Source of the DNA: an uncultured Prevotellaceae bacterium
GTDB taxonomy: Bacteria > Bacteroidota > Bacteroidia > Bacteroidales > Bacteroidaceae
DNA: 64,000 bases
Direction of reading: 5' to 3'
Assembly: GCA_902786565.1 (NCBI GenBank)
Contig: CADACW010000013.1
Span: 1 to 64,000, forward strand
The translations under genes were made by a program, and so were the position numbers. The notes under the pieces were generated by a model, which did no database searches, was not told the origin of the DNA, and saw nothing but the letters and a program-made list of their open reading frames with translations. This document shows positions 24,132-32,314 of this stretch, piece by piece (positions within the stretch are counted from its first letter, which is position 1; each line of letters begins with the position of its first letter).

Positions 24132-25163
24132 TCAAGAAAACGTCACCTTCGAGAAGGCGGGTGCGTCGATGGGGCAGAACTCTTTGTCGAGATACTTGTT
24201 ATAGCCCGTCACGGCAATCATCGCCGCATTGTCGGTGGTGTAGCTGAACTTAGGTATATAGACCGTCCACCCATAGCGCTTGGCGTGGTCGTTGAAGGCG
24301 TTGCGGAGCCCCGTGTTGGCACTCACGCCGCCAGCCACGGCCACGTGCTTGATGCCGGTGTCCTTGACGGCCTTCTTGAGTTTCTTCATCAGAATGTCGA
24401 CAATGGTCCACTCTAACGACGCCGCCAGGTCTTCCTTGTGGTGCTCGATGAAGAGCGGGTCGTCCTCAATCCATTTGCGCAGGTTGTAGAGGAACGATGT
24501 CTTCAGACCGGAAAAGCTGTAGTCGTAGTCAGGAATCTGCGGCTCTGCGAAATGGAAAGCCTTCGGGTTGCCCTGACGGGCCAGACGGTCGATGATGGGG
24601 CCTCCGGGATAGCCCAAGCCCATCACCTTCGAGCACTTGTCGATAGCCTCGCCGGCGGCATCGTCGATGGTCTGTCCCAGCACCTCCATGTCGTTGTAGG
24701 CATTGACCTTGACAATCTGGGAGTTGCCGCCGGAAACGAGCAGGCAGAGGAAGGGGAATGGGGGGAACTTCTGGTCGGGGTCGTCGGCAGTGTGGATGAA
24801 GTGTGCCATCACATGGCCTTGCAGATGGTTCACGTCGATAAGAGGGATGCCCAATGAGCGGGCAAAGCCCTTGGCGAAATTGACCCCCACCAAGAGCGAA
24901 CCCATCAGGCCGGGGCCACGCGTAAAAGCGACTGCAGAAAGCATCTCCTTGCTGATGCCGGCCCGACGGATGGCCTCGCTCACCACCGGCACCACGTTCT
25001 GCTGATGGGCGCGGCTGGCCAGTTCGGGCACCACGCCGCCATAAGCCTCGTGGACGGCCTGCGAGGCGGTCACGTTAGAGAGCAACACATCATTTCTCAA
25101 TACTGCTGCCGAGGTGTCATCGCAACTCGACTCTATACCTAATATGTAGACGTCTTTTTCCAT
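24132..25163 (-). CDS. tsaD: tRNA N6-threonylcarbamoyladenosine transferase TsaD
   Basis: 343 residues, normal length. Transfers threonylcarbamoyl to A37 of ANN-decoding tRNAs with TsaB and TsaE. ASKHA-type signatures: LGIESSCDDTSAAVLRN at the N-terminus, the metal-binding His pair in NHLQGHVMAH near residue 109, GGVSANTGLR near 270, and the C-terminal Asp in TTDNAAMIA near 304. The frame is open well upstream (to 25445), but MEKDVYILG is the family start. This start overlaps the 3' end of the preceding MetH-activation gene by 25 bases, suggesting translational coupling. Confidence 0.95.
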   Translation of the reverse strand: MEKDVYILGIESSCDDTSAAVLRNDVLLSNVTASQAVHEAYGGVVPELASRAHQQNVVPVVSEAIRRAGISKEMLSAVAFTRGPGLMGSLLVGVNFAKGFARSLGIPLIDVNHLQGHVMAHFIHTADDPDQKFPPFPFLCLLVSGGNSQIVKVNAYNDMEVLGQTIDDAAGEAIDKCSKVMGLGYPGGPIIDRLARQGNPKAFHFAEPQIPDYDYSFSGLKTSFLYNLRKWIEDDPLFIEHHKEDLAASLEWTIVDILMKKLKKAVKDTGIKHVAVAGGVSANTGLRNAFNDHAKRYGWTVYIPKFSYTTDNAAMIAVTGYNKYLDKEFCPIDAPAFSKVTFS

Positions 25164-25804
25164 GTTTGTCTTTTGTAGCATTTTTCTTGGTTGCAAAGAT
25201 GGCAGGCGTAGTCTCGTCGACTGACGCTTCTGCCCAGTCCTACGATGCCGCTCACGGACTTGATGGGAAGCATGAGCGAGCTGGCTGTGAGTTGAACGCC
25301 GCAGGTGTGGCCTTGGAACAGAGGGAAAAGCAACTGCTGCTGGGCCACGTCCCATCCGCAATAGCCGGGAGAGAAGCGGTTGGTGTGCTTCCACTGCAGC
25401 TTGTCGACAGTAGACTGTAGATGGCGCTCCATGGCGTCGGCACAAGCCTCGGCAATCATACTGCCCAGCGCGTCGGCAATGTAGGTACGTACCATATCTC
25501 CCTCCTGATGGAGACGCTGCCGGTAGTCCTCGTATTCGCGGCCTGCCGTAGCTATGAAATAGGCGTAGGCCTCGGCACCATCGAGCTGGCGGCTGATGGT
25601 CGGCCCCACTCTGAAGCCTTCGGGCAGATGGCTGTCGATGAAGTAGCAGAAGCGTGGGCGCAGCCAGGAGCGGACATCGTCCATCACCGCCAGGGTCTCA
25701 CCTCTTGTCTGTTCGTCAGGAGCGATGTCTCCATAGCCCATTTGCCTGAAGACATCACTCTCTTTGATTCCAAGTTCGCTGTACGACAGCTGTTTCTCAC
25801 TCAC
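25139..25804 (-). CDS. stand-alone methionine synthase activation-domain protein
   Basis: 221 residues. The central and C-terminal part matches the B12-dependent methionine synthase (MetH) activation domain: FSPGYCGWDVAQQQLLFPLF near residue 143 contains the S-adenosylmethionine-contacting RxSPGY-type motif, and LTASSLMLPIKSVSGIVGL near 174 is the second conserved block. Three Cys near the C-terminus (CHLCNQEKC) are not part of the MetH domain and could bind metal or a cluster. In MetH this domain supports reductive methylation of oxidised cobalamin. Here it is separate from any methyltransferase and from a corrinoid domain. It is 18 bases downstream of the MFS gene and overlaps tsaD. Confidence 0.8.
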   Translation of the reverse strand: MSEKQLSYSELGIKESDVFRQMGYGDIAPDEQTRGETLAVMDDVRSWLRPRFCYFIDSHLPEGFRVGPTISRQLDGAEAYAYFIATAGREYEDYRQRLHQEGDMVRTYIADALGSMIAEACADAMERHLQSTVDKLQWKHTNRFSPGYCGWDVAQQQLLFPLFQGHTCGVQLTASSLMLPIKSVSGIVGLGRSVSRRDYACHLCNQEKCYKRQTWKKTSTY

Positions 25805-25822
25805 TTTTGAATCGCCCTGAGA

Positions 25823-27445
25823 CTATTCCTTGATGTTAGGCTCTTCAAGGCCGAGATGCTTCTTGCGGTCAACCACCTTCAGCACGAGGCCCAACAGGAG
25901 GGCTGCCACACCCAGGCAAGCAAGCATCACAAGCGGAGCGGTGTAGTCAAACTGCGTGGGGTCGGTCACATCGGGGTTGGTGGCATCGAGCACCTTGCCG
26001 ATGAGCAGGGGGAAGAGCCACAGGCCAATGTTCTGAATCCAGAAGATGAGGGCATAGGCAGAGCCTATCACCTTGGCGTCGACCAGCTTGGGAACCGAAG
26101 GCCACAGAGAGGCCGGAACGAGCGAGAAACTGGAGCCCAACACAAGGATGGTGACGTAGGCAATGATGATGCCTCCCACGGCAGAACCCTTGAACAGAGG
26201 CAGGACGAAGGCGAATGTCAGGTGGCAGGCAATGAGCAGCAGCGAACCCAACACAAGCATCGAGGCGGCCTTGCCCTTATGGTCAACATAACTGCCAAGG
26301 ATGGGGGTGATGAGCACGGCCAGCAGGGGGAACACCGCAAAGATGCTCTCGGCCGACTGACGCATATAGCCCATGTAGCAGTAGGTGATGAGGGCGGCTA
26401 TCGAGATGCCCAGCAGGCCATACTTCAAGTTTGCCTTCTTCTGGAAATTGCTGGCGAAACCGGCAGCAGCCACCACGAGCATGATGACGTACTGGACGAT
26501 GGTCACTGACGACGAAGCCCAGAACGAGCCCTCTTCGGGAAGTGTCAGCGTGAGGTTGCACTGCAACATGTTGACGGCATACTTCTGGAAGGGGAAGATA
26601 GCCGAATAGTAGAGCACACAGAGAAGGGCTACAATCCAGAAGCCGCTGTCGGTAAGTATCTTGCCGATGTCGGACACCTTGAAGGGGTCGTCTTTCTCCT
26701 CGGCCTCGCCAGTTTGTGCGTCGAGCTTATAGTCCATGACGAAGTAGACGATGGTCATGATGAGGGCGATGCACAGCAGCACAACACCGAAAGCCACCGA
26801 GCGCGTCACGCTGACCTGGCCGCCCAAACGGGCAAAGAAGGGCGAGAATATCATGCACGTGGCCACGCCCAGACGGGCAAGCGCCATCTCGGAGCCCATG
26901 GCCAGCGCCATCTCACGGCCCTTGAACCATTTCACGATTCCGCGGCTGACGGTGATGCCGGCCATCTCGCAGCCACAGCCGAAAATCATAAAGCCGCAAG
27001 CAGCAAACTTGGCAGAGGCAGGCATGCCCTCATAGAAAGGAGACACACCCAACTCGTCGAAGACGGGAATGTAATTGAGGTTGTTGGTGAACCACTGCTC
27101 CAGGCCACTGCCGGCAAATGTCTCGCTCACGGCATACCACTTGACAATGGCACCAATGAGCATGACCACAGCCGAGAGCACGGCGGTGAAGCGGACACCC
27201 ATCTTGTCGAGGATGATACCGGCAAAGATGAGGAAGAACGCGAAAACGTTGAGGAACACCTCGGACCCCTGCATGGTGCCAAAGGCGGTGGAGTCCCAGC
27301 CACGGGTGGTCTCCATCAAGTCCTTAATGGGTGAGAGAATGTCCATGAAGATGTAGCTGCAGAACATGGCCAAAGCCAGCAGCAGCAGAGCTGTCCATCG
27401 CATAGCTGCGGAATCGCGCAGCGTCTTTTGAATTGTTTGTGACAT
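25823..27445 (-). CDS. major facilitator superfamily transporter
   Basis: 540 residues with about 12 hydrophobic helices. The N-terminal FCSYIFMDILSPIKDLMETT, the MFS signature-like LDKMGVRFTAVLSAV between TM2 and TM3, and VDHKGKAASMLVLGS between helices 8 and 9 support MFS membership. A larger-than-usual periplasmic segment near residues 105-140 separates the early helices. The substrate is unknown. It lies 38 bases after lysA and 18 before the MetH-activation gene, so co-transcription with lysA is likely. Confidence 0.85.
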   Translation of the reverse strand: MSQTIQKTLRDSAAMRWTALLLLALAMFCSYIFMDILSPIKDLMETTRGWDSTAFGTMQGSEVFLNVFAFFLIFAGIILDKMGVRFTAVLSAVVMLIGAIVKWYAVSETFAGSGLEQWFTNNLNYIPVFDELGVSPFYEGMPASAKFAACGFMIFGCGCEMAGITVSRGIVKWFKGREMALAMGSEMALARLGVATCMIFSPFFARLGGQVSVTRSVAFGVVLLCIALIMTIVYFVMDYKLDAQTGEAEEKDDPFKVSDIGKILTDSGFWIVALLCVLYYSAIFPFQKYAVNMLQCNLTLTLPEEGSFWASSSVTIVQYVIMLVVAAAGFASNFQKKANLKYGLLGISIAALITYCYMGYMRQSAESIFAVFPLLAVLITPILGSYVDHKGKAASMLVLGSLLLIACHLTFAFVLPLFKGSAVGGIIIAYVTILVLGSSFSLVPASLWPSVPKLVDAKVIGSAYALIFWIQNIGLWLFPLLIGKVLDATNPDVTDPTQFDYTAPLVMLACLGVAALLLGLVLKVVDRKKHLGLEEPNIKE

Positions 27446-27483
27446 TGAATAATTACTATTAATAAATGAATGAAATTATTTCG

Positions 27484-28644
27484 TTATAATAGGTCGTCGC
27501 TGGCGTAGCCTTGCGGCAAGGGGCGACAGTTGTACTGTGAGGCCATGATTTCGCCATAGGCCCCGGCAGAACGTATGGCCAGCAAATCGCCACGGTGGCA
27601 GCAGTTCAGGTCAATCTGCTTGGCAAAGACATCGGTCGACTCGCAGATAGGGCCAACCACATCGTAAGTGTCCTGCGGGTCGTCGCTCGAAATGTTTTCA
27701 ATCTTGTGGTAAGCCTGATAGAGGGCGGGGCGGATGAGGTCGGTGAAGCCGGCATCGACAATGGCGAATTTCTTGACGGCACCCTCCTTGACATATAATG
27801 TGCGGGTGATGAGCGTGCCCATCTGGCCCACCACGGCGCGGCCAAGCTCAAAGTGCAGGGTCTGCCCCGGCCTCAATTTCAGTTGGCGGGCGTAGGTGTC
27901 GAAGTAGGCTTTGAAGTCGGGAATGGCAACACGGTTGGGGTGCTGGTAGTCTATGCCGAGACCGCCGCCCACGTTGATATGCTCCACACTGAGATGGTGG
28001 CGCTCCAATATATCCTGCAACTCGTTGACGCGATTGCACAATGCCTGGAAGTCGCCCATGTCGAGTATCTGCGAACCGATGTGGAAATGCAGTCCCACGA
28101 CCTTGACGTTTTTCAGTTGAGCAGCACGCTCGATGACGGGAATCATGTCGCGCATGGCAATGCCGAACTTGTTCTCGGCCAGACCCGTGGTGATGTTGGC
28201 ATGGGTATGGGCCCCCACATTGGGGTTCAACCTGAATGCCACTCGCGCCACCTTCCGTTTGGCTGCAGCCAACTCATCGATGATTTCCAACTCGGGAATG
28301 CTCTCCACGTTGAAGCAGAAGATGTCATAGTCAAGGCCAAGATTGATTTCCCAGTCGCTCTTGCCTACGCCAGCATAGACAATCTTTGAGCCTGGGAAAC
28401 CGGCCCTCACACAGGCCTCAATCTCGCCACCGCTCACGCAGTCGGCACCAAGTCCGGCCTGACGGATGGAACGCAACACCTTCGGATTGGCATTGGCTTT
28501 CACCGCATAATGCACCACAAATCCTTCGTGGCGGCGGGCTTCGCTGTTGATGGCATCGAGTGTCTGGCGCAGCAGCTCCATGTCGTAATAGTAGAACGGT
28601 GTGCGCAGCTGTGCAAACTTATCTATTGGAAATATTCCTTTCAT
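27484..28644 (-). CDS. lysA: diaminopimelate decarboxylase
   Basis: 386 residues. Final step of lysine synthesis: PLP-dependent decarboxylation of meso-diaminopimelate. Fold type III alanine-racemase-like barrel: the PLP Lys is in YAVKANANP near residue 48, HFHIGSQI near 187 and GGGLGIDY near 229 bind the phosphate region, and GPICESTDVFAKQ near 335 contains the Cys/Glu of the substrate site. The in-frame ATG at 28656 adds four residues (MLPV) and is less likely than the MKGIFPIDKF start. It lies 18 bases after a small peptide gene. No aspartokinase neighbour is present. Confidence 0.94.
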   Translation of the reverse strand: MKGIFPIDKFAQLRTPFYYYDMELLRQTLDAINSEARRHEGFVVHYAVKANANPKVLRSIRQAGLGADCVSGGEIEACVRAGFPGSKIVYAGVGKSDWEINLGLDYDIFCFNVESIPELEIIDELAAAKRKVARVAFRLNPNVGAHTHANITTGLAENKFGIAMRDMIPVIERAAQLKNVKVVGLHFHIGSQILDMGDFQALCNRVNELQDILERHHLSVEHINVGGGLGIDYQHPNRVAIPDFKAYFDTYARQLKLRPGQTLHFELGRAVVGQMGTLITRTLYVKEGAVKKFAIVDAGFTDLIRPALYQAYHKIENISSDDPQDTYDVVGPICESTDVFAKQIDLNCCHRGDLLAIRSAGAYGEIMASQYNCRPLPQGYASDDLL

Positions 28645-28662
28645 AACAGGGAGCAACGGCGA

Positions 28663-28845
28663 TTATTGGTTATACTCTTCCTCTTCGTCATCATATTCCT
28701 CCTCTTCATCATCCCAAACGTCCTTGCGACGGTTGCGGCGCGAAGCGAACTCGCCACCATATTTCGATGGCTGGGAAACCGAGTCTAAAAGAGTCGAAGC
28801 GACATGAACGGCTACGGTAGCCGGATTTATATATTGCTTTTTCAT
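28663..28845 (-). CDS. small hypothetical protein with acidic tail
   Basis: 60 residues. The N-terminus MKKQYINPATVAVHVAST resembles the short MKK-Y-x-x-P-x-x-x-V peptides that often follow large surface-protein genes in Prevotella (from memory, not searched). A basic patch (ASRRNRRKDV) precedes an acidic tail in which most of the last 18 residues are Asp or Glu with interspersed Tyr. There is no signal peptide and no Cys. Its ATG overlaps the stop of the large surface-protein gene by 4 bases (28842-28845), so translation is probably coupled. Function unknown. Confidence 0.65.
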   Translation of the reverse strand: MKKQYINPATVAVHVASTLLDSVSQPSKYGGEFASRRNRRKDVWDDEEEEYDDEEEEYNQ

Positions 28846-31800
28846 TTTACTGTGATTTTCTTACCATTATTAATAAACAATCCTTTCATTGTGGGCTTGC
28901 CTGAGAGGCGCTGTCCGTTGACGTTATACCACAAGTGCTCATCCTCTGAAGGCTGTACGCCAACCGAGTAAACACCTGTTGCGGTATTGTCGCCAATGAG
29001 CAGGTTCAGACGTGCGGGGGCTTCGTCCGCTTGAATGTAAGCGCGGAACGGAGGAACCCATGCACCTGCATCAGCACGCACAAACTCTCCGGCCACGACA
29101 TCGCCCAGGTCTTTGGCAGCAAAGCCGTAAATGTTGGTCTGCTCTGTAGCCCACTCCACTTTCTCGTAGGTGCCAATCATGTTGCCAGTCTGCACTGAAG
29201 TGTCGTCAAGTCCTTCGATACTGACATTCTGGACATCTATCTTTGCGGCCTTTGGCAGAATGATATAGGGTGTATTGGCCAGCGTGCCTGCGGTCTCAGC
29301 CGGGTTGAATATGGCATTTGACCCCTGAATTTCCTTGAAGGTGTGGAAAGTTCCCAAGGCATCGGCTTGGTCAACGGAAAGGGCGAAAGGCAGGAAGACG
29401 GTAGAAGTCTTTCCAGGGCTGAAGCTACGGTCCAACTCGGCATTGTCGGCCATAAAGTCCCTGTTGGCACAGAAGTCCATAGCTTCGGTAAGACTCAGCT
29501 GCTTACACTTGTCGCCAAGAATGACGTTGCTCTCTCCACCATCGTCGTTGTCGGCAGGGAGATAGATGAGCGTGTTCTGCTTAAAGCCGCCGAAGGTGCC
29601 TGAGTTGCGGTTCACCGTCATATCTTTGATAGCTGTACCGCTCAAGTCAACGTAAAGTATCTTTTCCTTATCCAAGTTGTCAAAGATATTGGCGCCCAGT
29701 TCGGTGATTTTCTTCTCTTCAGCAACCCTGCGGATGCCACGTGAGGGAGCATTTTGCGACTCCATACTGATGGTGGAGAGCACGATGCCGCGGTTGTTGG
29801 ATGCGGTGGCAGATGCAGGCAAGTCGTAGGCGACAACGCGGGTCATCAGGGTGTTGCTCTGATAGGAATAACTGTTGGTGCTTACGACAGAAGAAGCGGC
29901 AGCGCCGACATTCGAAATCTTGATGTGTCCACCCAGCACACGGCCTCGGAACGGACTCTCGGCGCGTGCCGACGAGGGGGTTGTCTGTGCCAGATAGATA
30001 TAGACGAATGTGTTTTCTGAGCACGAATAGGGGATGCTGATTGTCTCCAGCGTGTTAAAATCAGGATATTCAGCATTGGGGAAGAGCACAGGCTCATTGC
30101 TGCCTATCTTCACAGCCAGTATGGCACCGGTGCCAATCTCGCCTCTTACCGTCACCTCACCGTTGCCGGCAGGCACCTCAATGGTGAGTCCCCTGAATAA
30201 ATTGGTAAAAGAACTGGAGCCTGGAGTCAGGGTCAGGATTGTGGACATATCGGCAGGCACTTCTGTCAGATTGACGCCTGAAGGATCATTATTAGGGTCG
30301 TCATAGTTACCATCATTGAAATCGCATGGCCTCAATGTGTAGATTACATCGTCTATTCCGACAGAAATATAAGTATTCATCTCCTCATCAGGAACATTGT
30401 AGATGGCCCAATAAAACGCCTCAGTCGGCCTTTCTGTCTTTGGCCGGGAGCCGTCCTCAGTTTCTGCTATGATTGGGGAAATACCGACAGCACGGTCAAT
30501 GGTCATTTCATTGGCTATGGTCGTAGTGGCATAATCATCAGGGATGGTCATCGTACCAAAGCCACTCACCCACAAACCCGTATCTACATTCTTGTTGAGA
30601 ATCAGGAAGCCAGGTGCCGTTTCAGATGTGATAATGGTTAACGGGGCGTCGGCCACTGTTGAGGTGATGAGGTTTTCGTCGCCATTAATTATAACTTCGC
30701 CCAAGAGGTAAATGGTCAAGCCGTCTGTCAGACTACTTACAATAGGTTCGGTGAGGTAGGAATTGTCAAGCACCAGTATTTTGTCTTCAGGAATGTATTT
30801 CACATTGCCATCGCCGAGGACATCGGTGCAATTGGCACTTGTGACAGCCGTAGTGCCTATGGCCAAATCATAAGTGGTCAGCGTCTCTGCCGAAATCAGT
30901 CGTTCTTCCTCGCAGGTCTCGTAGGAACGGAGAGGGGCTTCGCAGGTCACCTCAAAGCCCATCGTGAACGGAGGCACATCTGCTTCGTTTGTATCGACAA
31001 CCCAACTGAGCTGTCCTGGATTCGAAGTGTTGGTCGTGAAAATCAGAGAAGTGGCGTTTGCGGTATTGCGCGAAGTGATGCCACACTCTATGAAGCGGAA
31101 GATGCTGTTTCCGCGCAGGTCGATAGTGAGATTGGGCAAGCCGCTGGAAATGATGGTGTCTGTCTTCAATGAGCCCAGTCGTGCACTGTAGAGCGACAGC
31201 GTGTTGGTGGACGGGGTGAAGCGCACTGTCCCGTCGCCCGTAATGTCTTCCTTGTTCATGCTTGTCACGCGGTTGCCCATCACCCAGAGATTATAGCTTT
31301 CAAACACGCCGACAATTTGTCCTCCGGCAAAGGTGCTCAGACCGAGGCCATTCCGGTATTCAACAGATATGTAACTTTCAAACAAAACCTCCTCGCCCGT
31401 GGAAATCAACTTACCGTCTCCCTCGGTAGCGAAAATCAATCCCGCAGTTTGACTATTAAGACGGATGCCCTCGCAGCCACTACTGCCCTGGACATGATTT
31501 GTGCCTATCAGCATGATGACTAAATCGTCCGTTCCTTCATATATTATAGCCGGACTTTCCTGTTCTGGCATTATCGATGCGTTGTGCAGCGTCAAGGTGT
31601 TCGTCGCCTGATCATAACTCACCTCTCCATTGCCACCGAGCACGTTGTCAGCATTGGCACTCGTCACCTGAACTTCTCCAATCCACAGAGGGTATGGCTC
31701 TGCATCAGTCAACACTGCATTTTCCACTTCTTCATTGTATGGATTGAGAAGCATATAACTTTGATAGTCGCGATGATAGGAATATGTGTAGTTGCCATCC

Positions 31801-32294
31801 CAATACAGGTCTGTATAAGATACCGAAACGAAGTCTCTTATGGCGCGGGAGACATTAAACGCAAGTATGCAATTGTCACCGCCTTTTGCGATGGTGAGGG
31901 TCTGCTCGTCTTCACTGATAGCACGGATGGCGGTACAGGTGTCGGTTGAGCTGATAGTGCAATAGCCGGAAATGGAAATGGTCAGTTCACTCCTGCCGCT
32001 AAGGATGCAGCCATTGCTCATCGTAGAACCCTCGATGGTTGCATTGTTCAGAGACAGTACGCCAGTTTCTGCATTGAAACTGACTGAAGCTGTTTCGCCA
32101 TTCAGGATGTTAGCCTTGTTGTCGTCAGTCACGGCAATGCCTTGTATCCATAGGCCGTATGGCGAATCTTCTAATGCAGGTTGTGCCGAAACGACTACGG
32201 GCAGAAGCAGTAATGCCAACAGCGCGAGCCACTTTGTAGTGACGTAATGTAATCCTGACTTTAAGTCCAGCCGATTGATTGTTTTTTGTTTCAT
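28842..32294 (-). CDS. large secreted repeat protein, putative surface protein
   Basis: 1150 residues. An N-terminal signal peptide (WLALLALLLLPVVVSAQP, cleaved near residue 38) is followed by four copies of an about 45-residue repeat starting near residues 45, 201, 333 and 475. Each has the pattern Y-x-L-W/A-I-x-x-x-x-V-T-S..N-x-x-x-(I/V)-L-G-x-G-x-V-x-F/Y, then T-x-T-L-x-L-x-x-A. The C-terminal end (HLWYNVNGQRLSGKPTMKG, then LFINNGKKITVK) resembles the short end domain shared by many Prevotella secreted proteins. The frame is also open from 32303; the ATG at 32294 gives the cleaner signal peptide. It starts 20 bases after a SpoIIE phosphatase gene and overlaps the next small gene. Binding or adhesive function is an inference; no enzyme motif is seen. 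Confidence 0.75.
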   Translation of the reverse strand: MKQKTINRLDLKSGLHYVTTKWLALLALLLLPVVVSAQPALEDSPYGLWIQGIAVTDDNKANILNGETASVSFNAETGVLSLNNATIEGSTMSNGCILSGRSELTISISGYCTISSTDTCTAIRAISEDEQTLTIAKGGDNCILAFNVSRAIRDFVSVSYTDLYWDGNYTYSYHRDYQSYMLLNPYNEEVENAVLTDAEPYPLWIGEVQVTSANADNVLGGNGEVSYDQATNTLTLHNASIMPEQESPAIIYEGTDDLVIMLIGTNHVQGSSGCEGIRLNSQTAGLIFATEGDGKLISTGEEVLFESYISVEYRNGLGLSTFAGGQIVGVFESYNLWVMGNRVTSMNKEDITGDGTVRFTPSTNTLSLYSARLGSLKTDTIISSGLPNLTIDLRGNSIFRFIECGITSRNTANATSLIFTTNTSNPGQLSWVVDTNEADVPPFTMGFEVTCEAPLRSYETCEEERLISAETLTTYDLAIGTTAVTSANCTDVLGDGNVKYIPEDKILVLDNSYLTEPIVSSLTDGLTIYLLGEVIINGDENLITSTVADAPLTIITSETAPGFLILNKNVDTGLWVSGFGTMTIPDDYATTTIANEMTIDRAVGISPIIAETEDGSRPKTERPTEAFYWAIYNVPDEEMNTYISVGIDDVIYTLRPCDFNDGNYDDPNNDPSGVNLTEVPADMSTILTLTPGSSSFTNLFRGLTIEVPAGNGEVTVRGEIGTGAILAVKIGSNEPVLFPNAEYPDFNTLETISIPYSCSENTFVYIYLAQTTPSSARAESPFRGRVLGGHIKISNVGAAASSVVSTNSYSYQSNTLMTRVVAYDLPASATASNNRGIVLSTISMESQNAPSRGIRRVAEEKKITELGANIFDNLDKEKILYVDLSGTAIKDMTVNRNSGTFGGFKQNTLIYLPADNDDGGESNVILGDKCKQLSLTEAMDFCANRDFMADNAELDRSFSPGKTSTVFLPFALSVDQADALGTFHTFKEIQGSNAIFNPAETAGTLANTPYIILPKAAKIDVQNVSIEGLDDTSVQTGNMIGTYEKVEWATEQTNIYGFAAKDLGDVVAGEFVRADAGAWVPPFRAYIQADEAPARLNLLIGDNTATGVYSVGVQPSEDEHLWYNVNGQRLSGKPTMKGLFINNGKKITVK

Positions 32295-32314
32295 GATGGT
32301 CAAACTATTAGTTG

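Noticed and set aside
24132-25445. 437-codon version of TsaD
   Set aside because: The first about 94 codons are read through the MetH-activation gene in another frame and do not resemble the family; the ATG at 25163 gives the standard protein.
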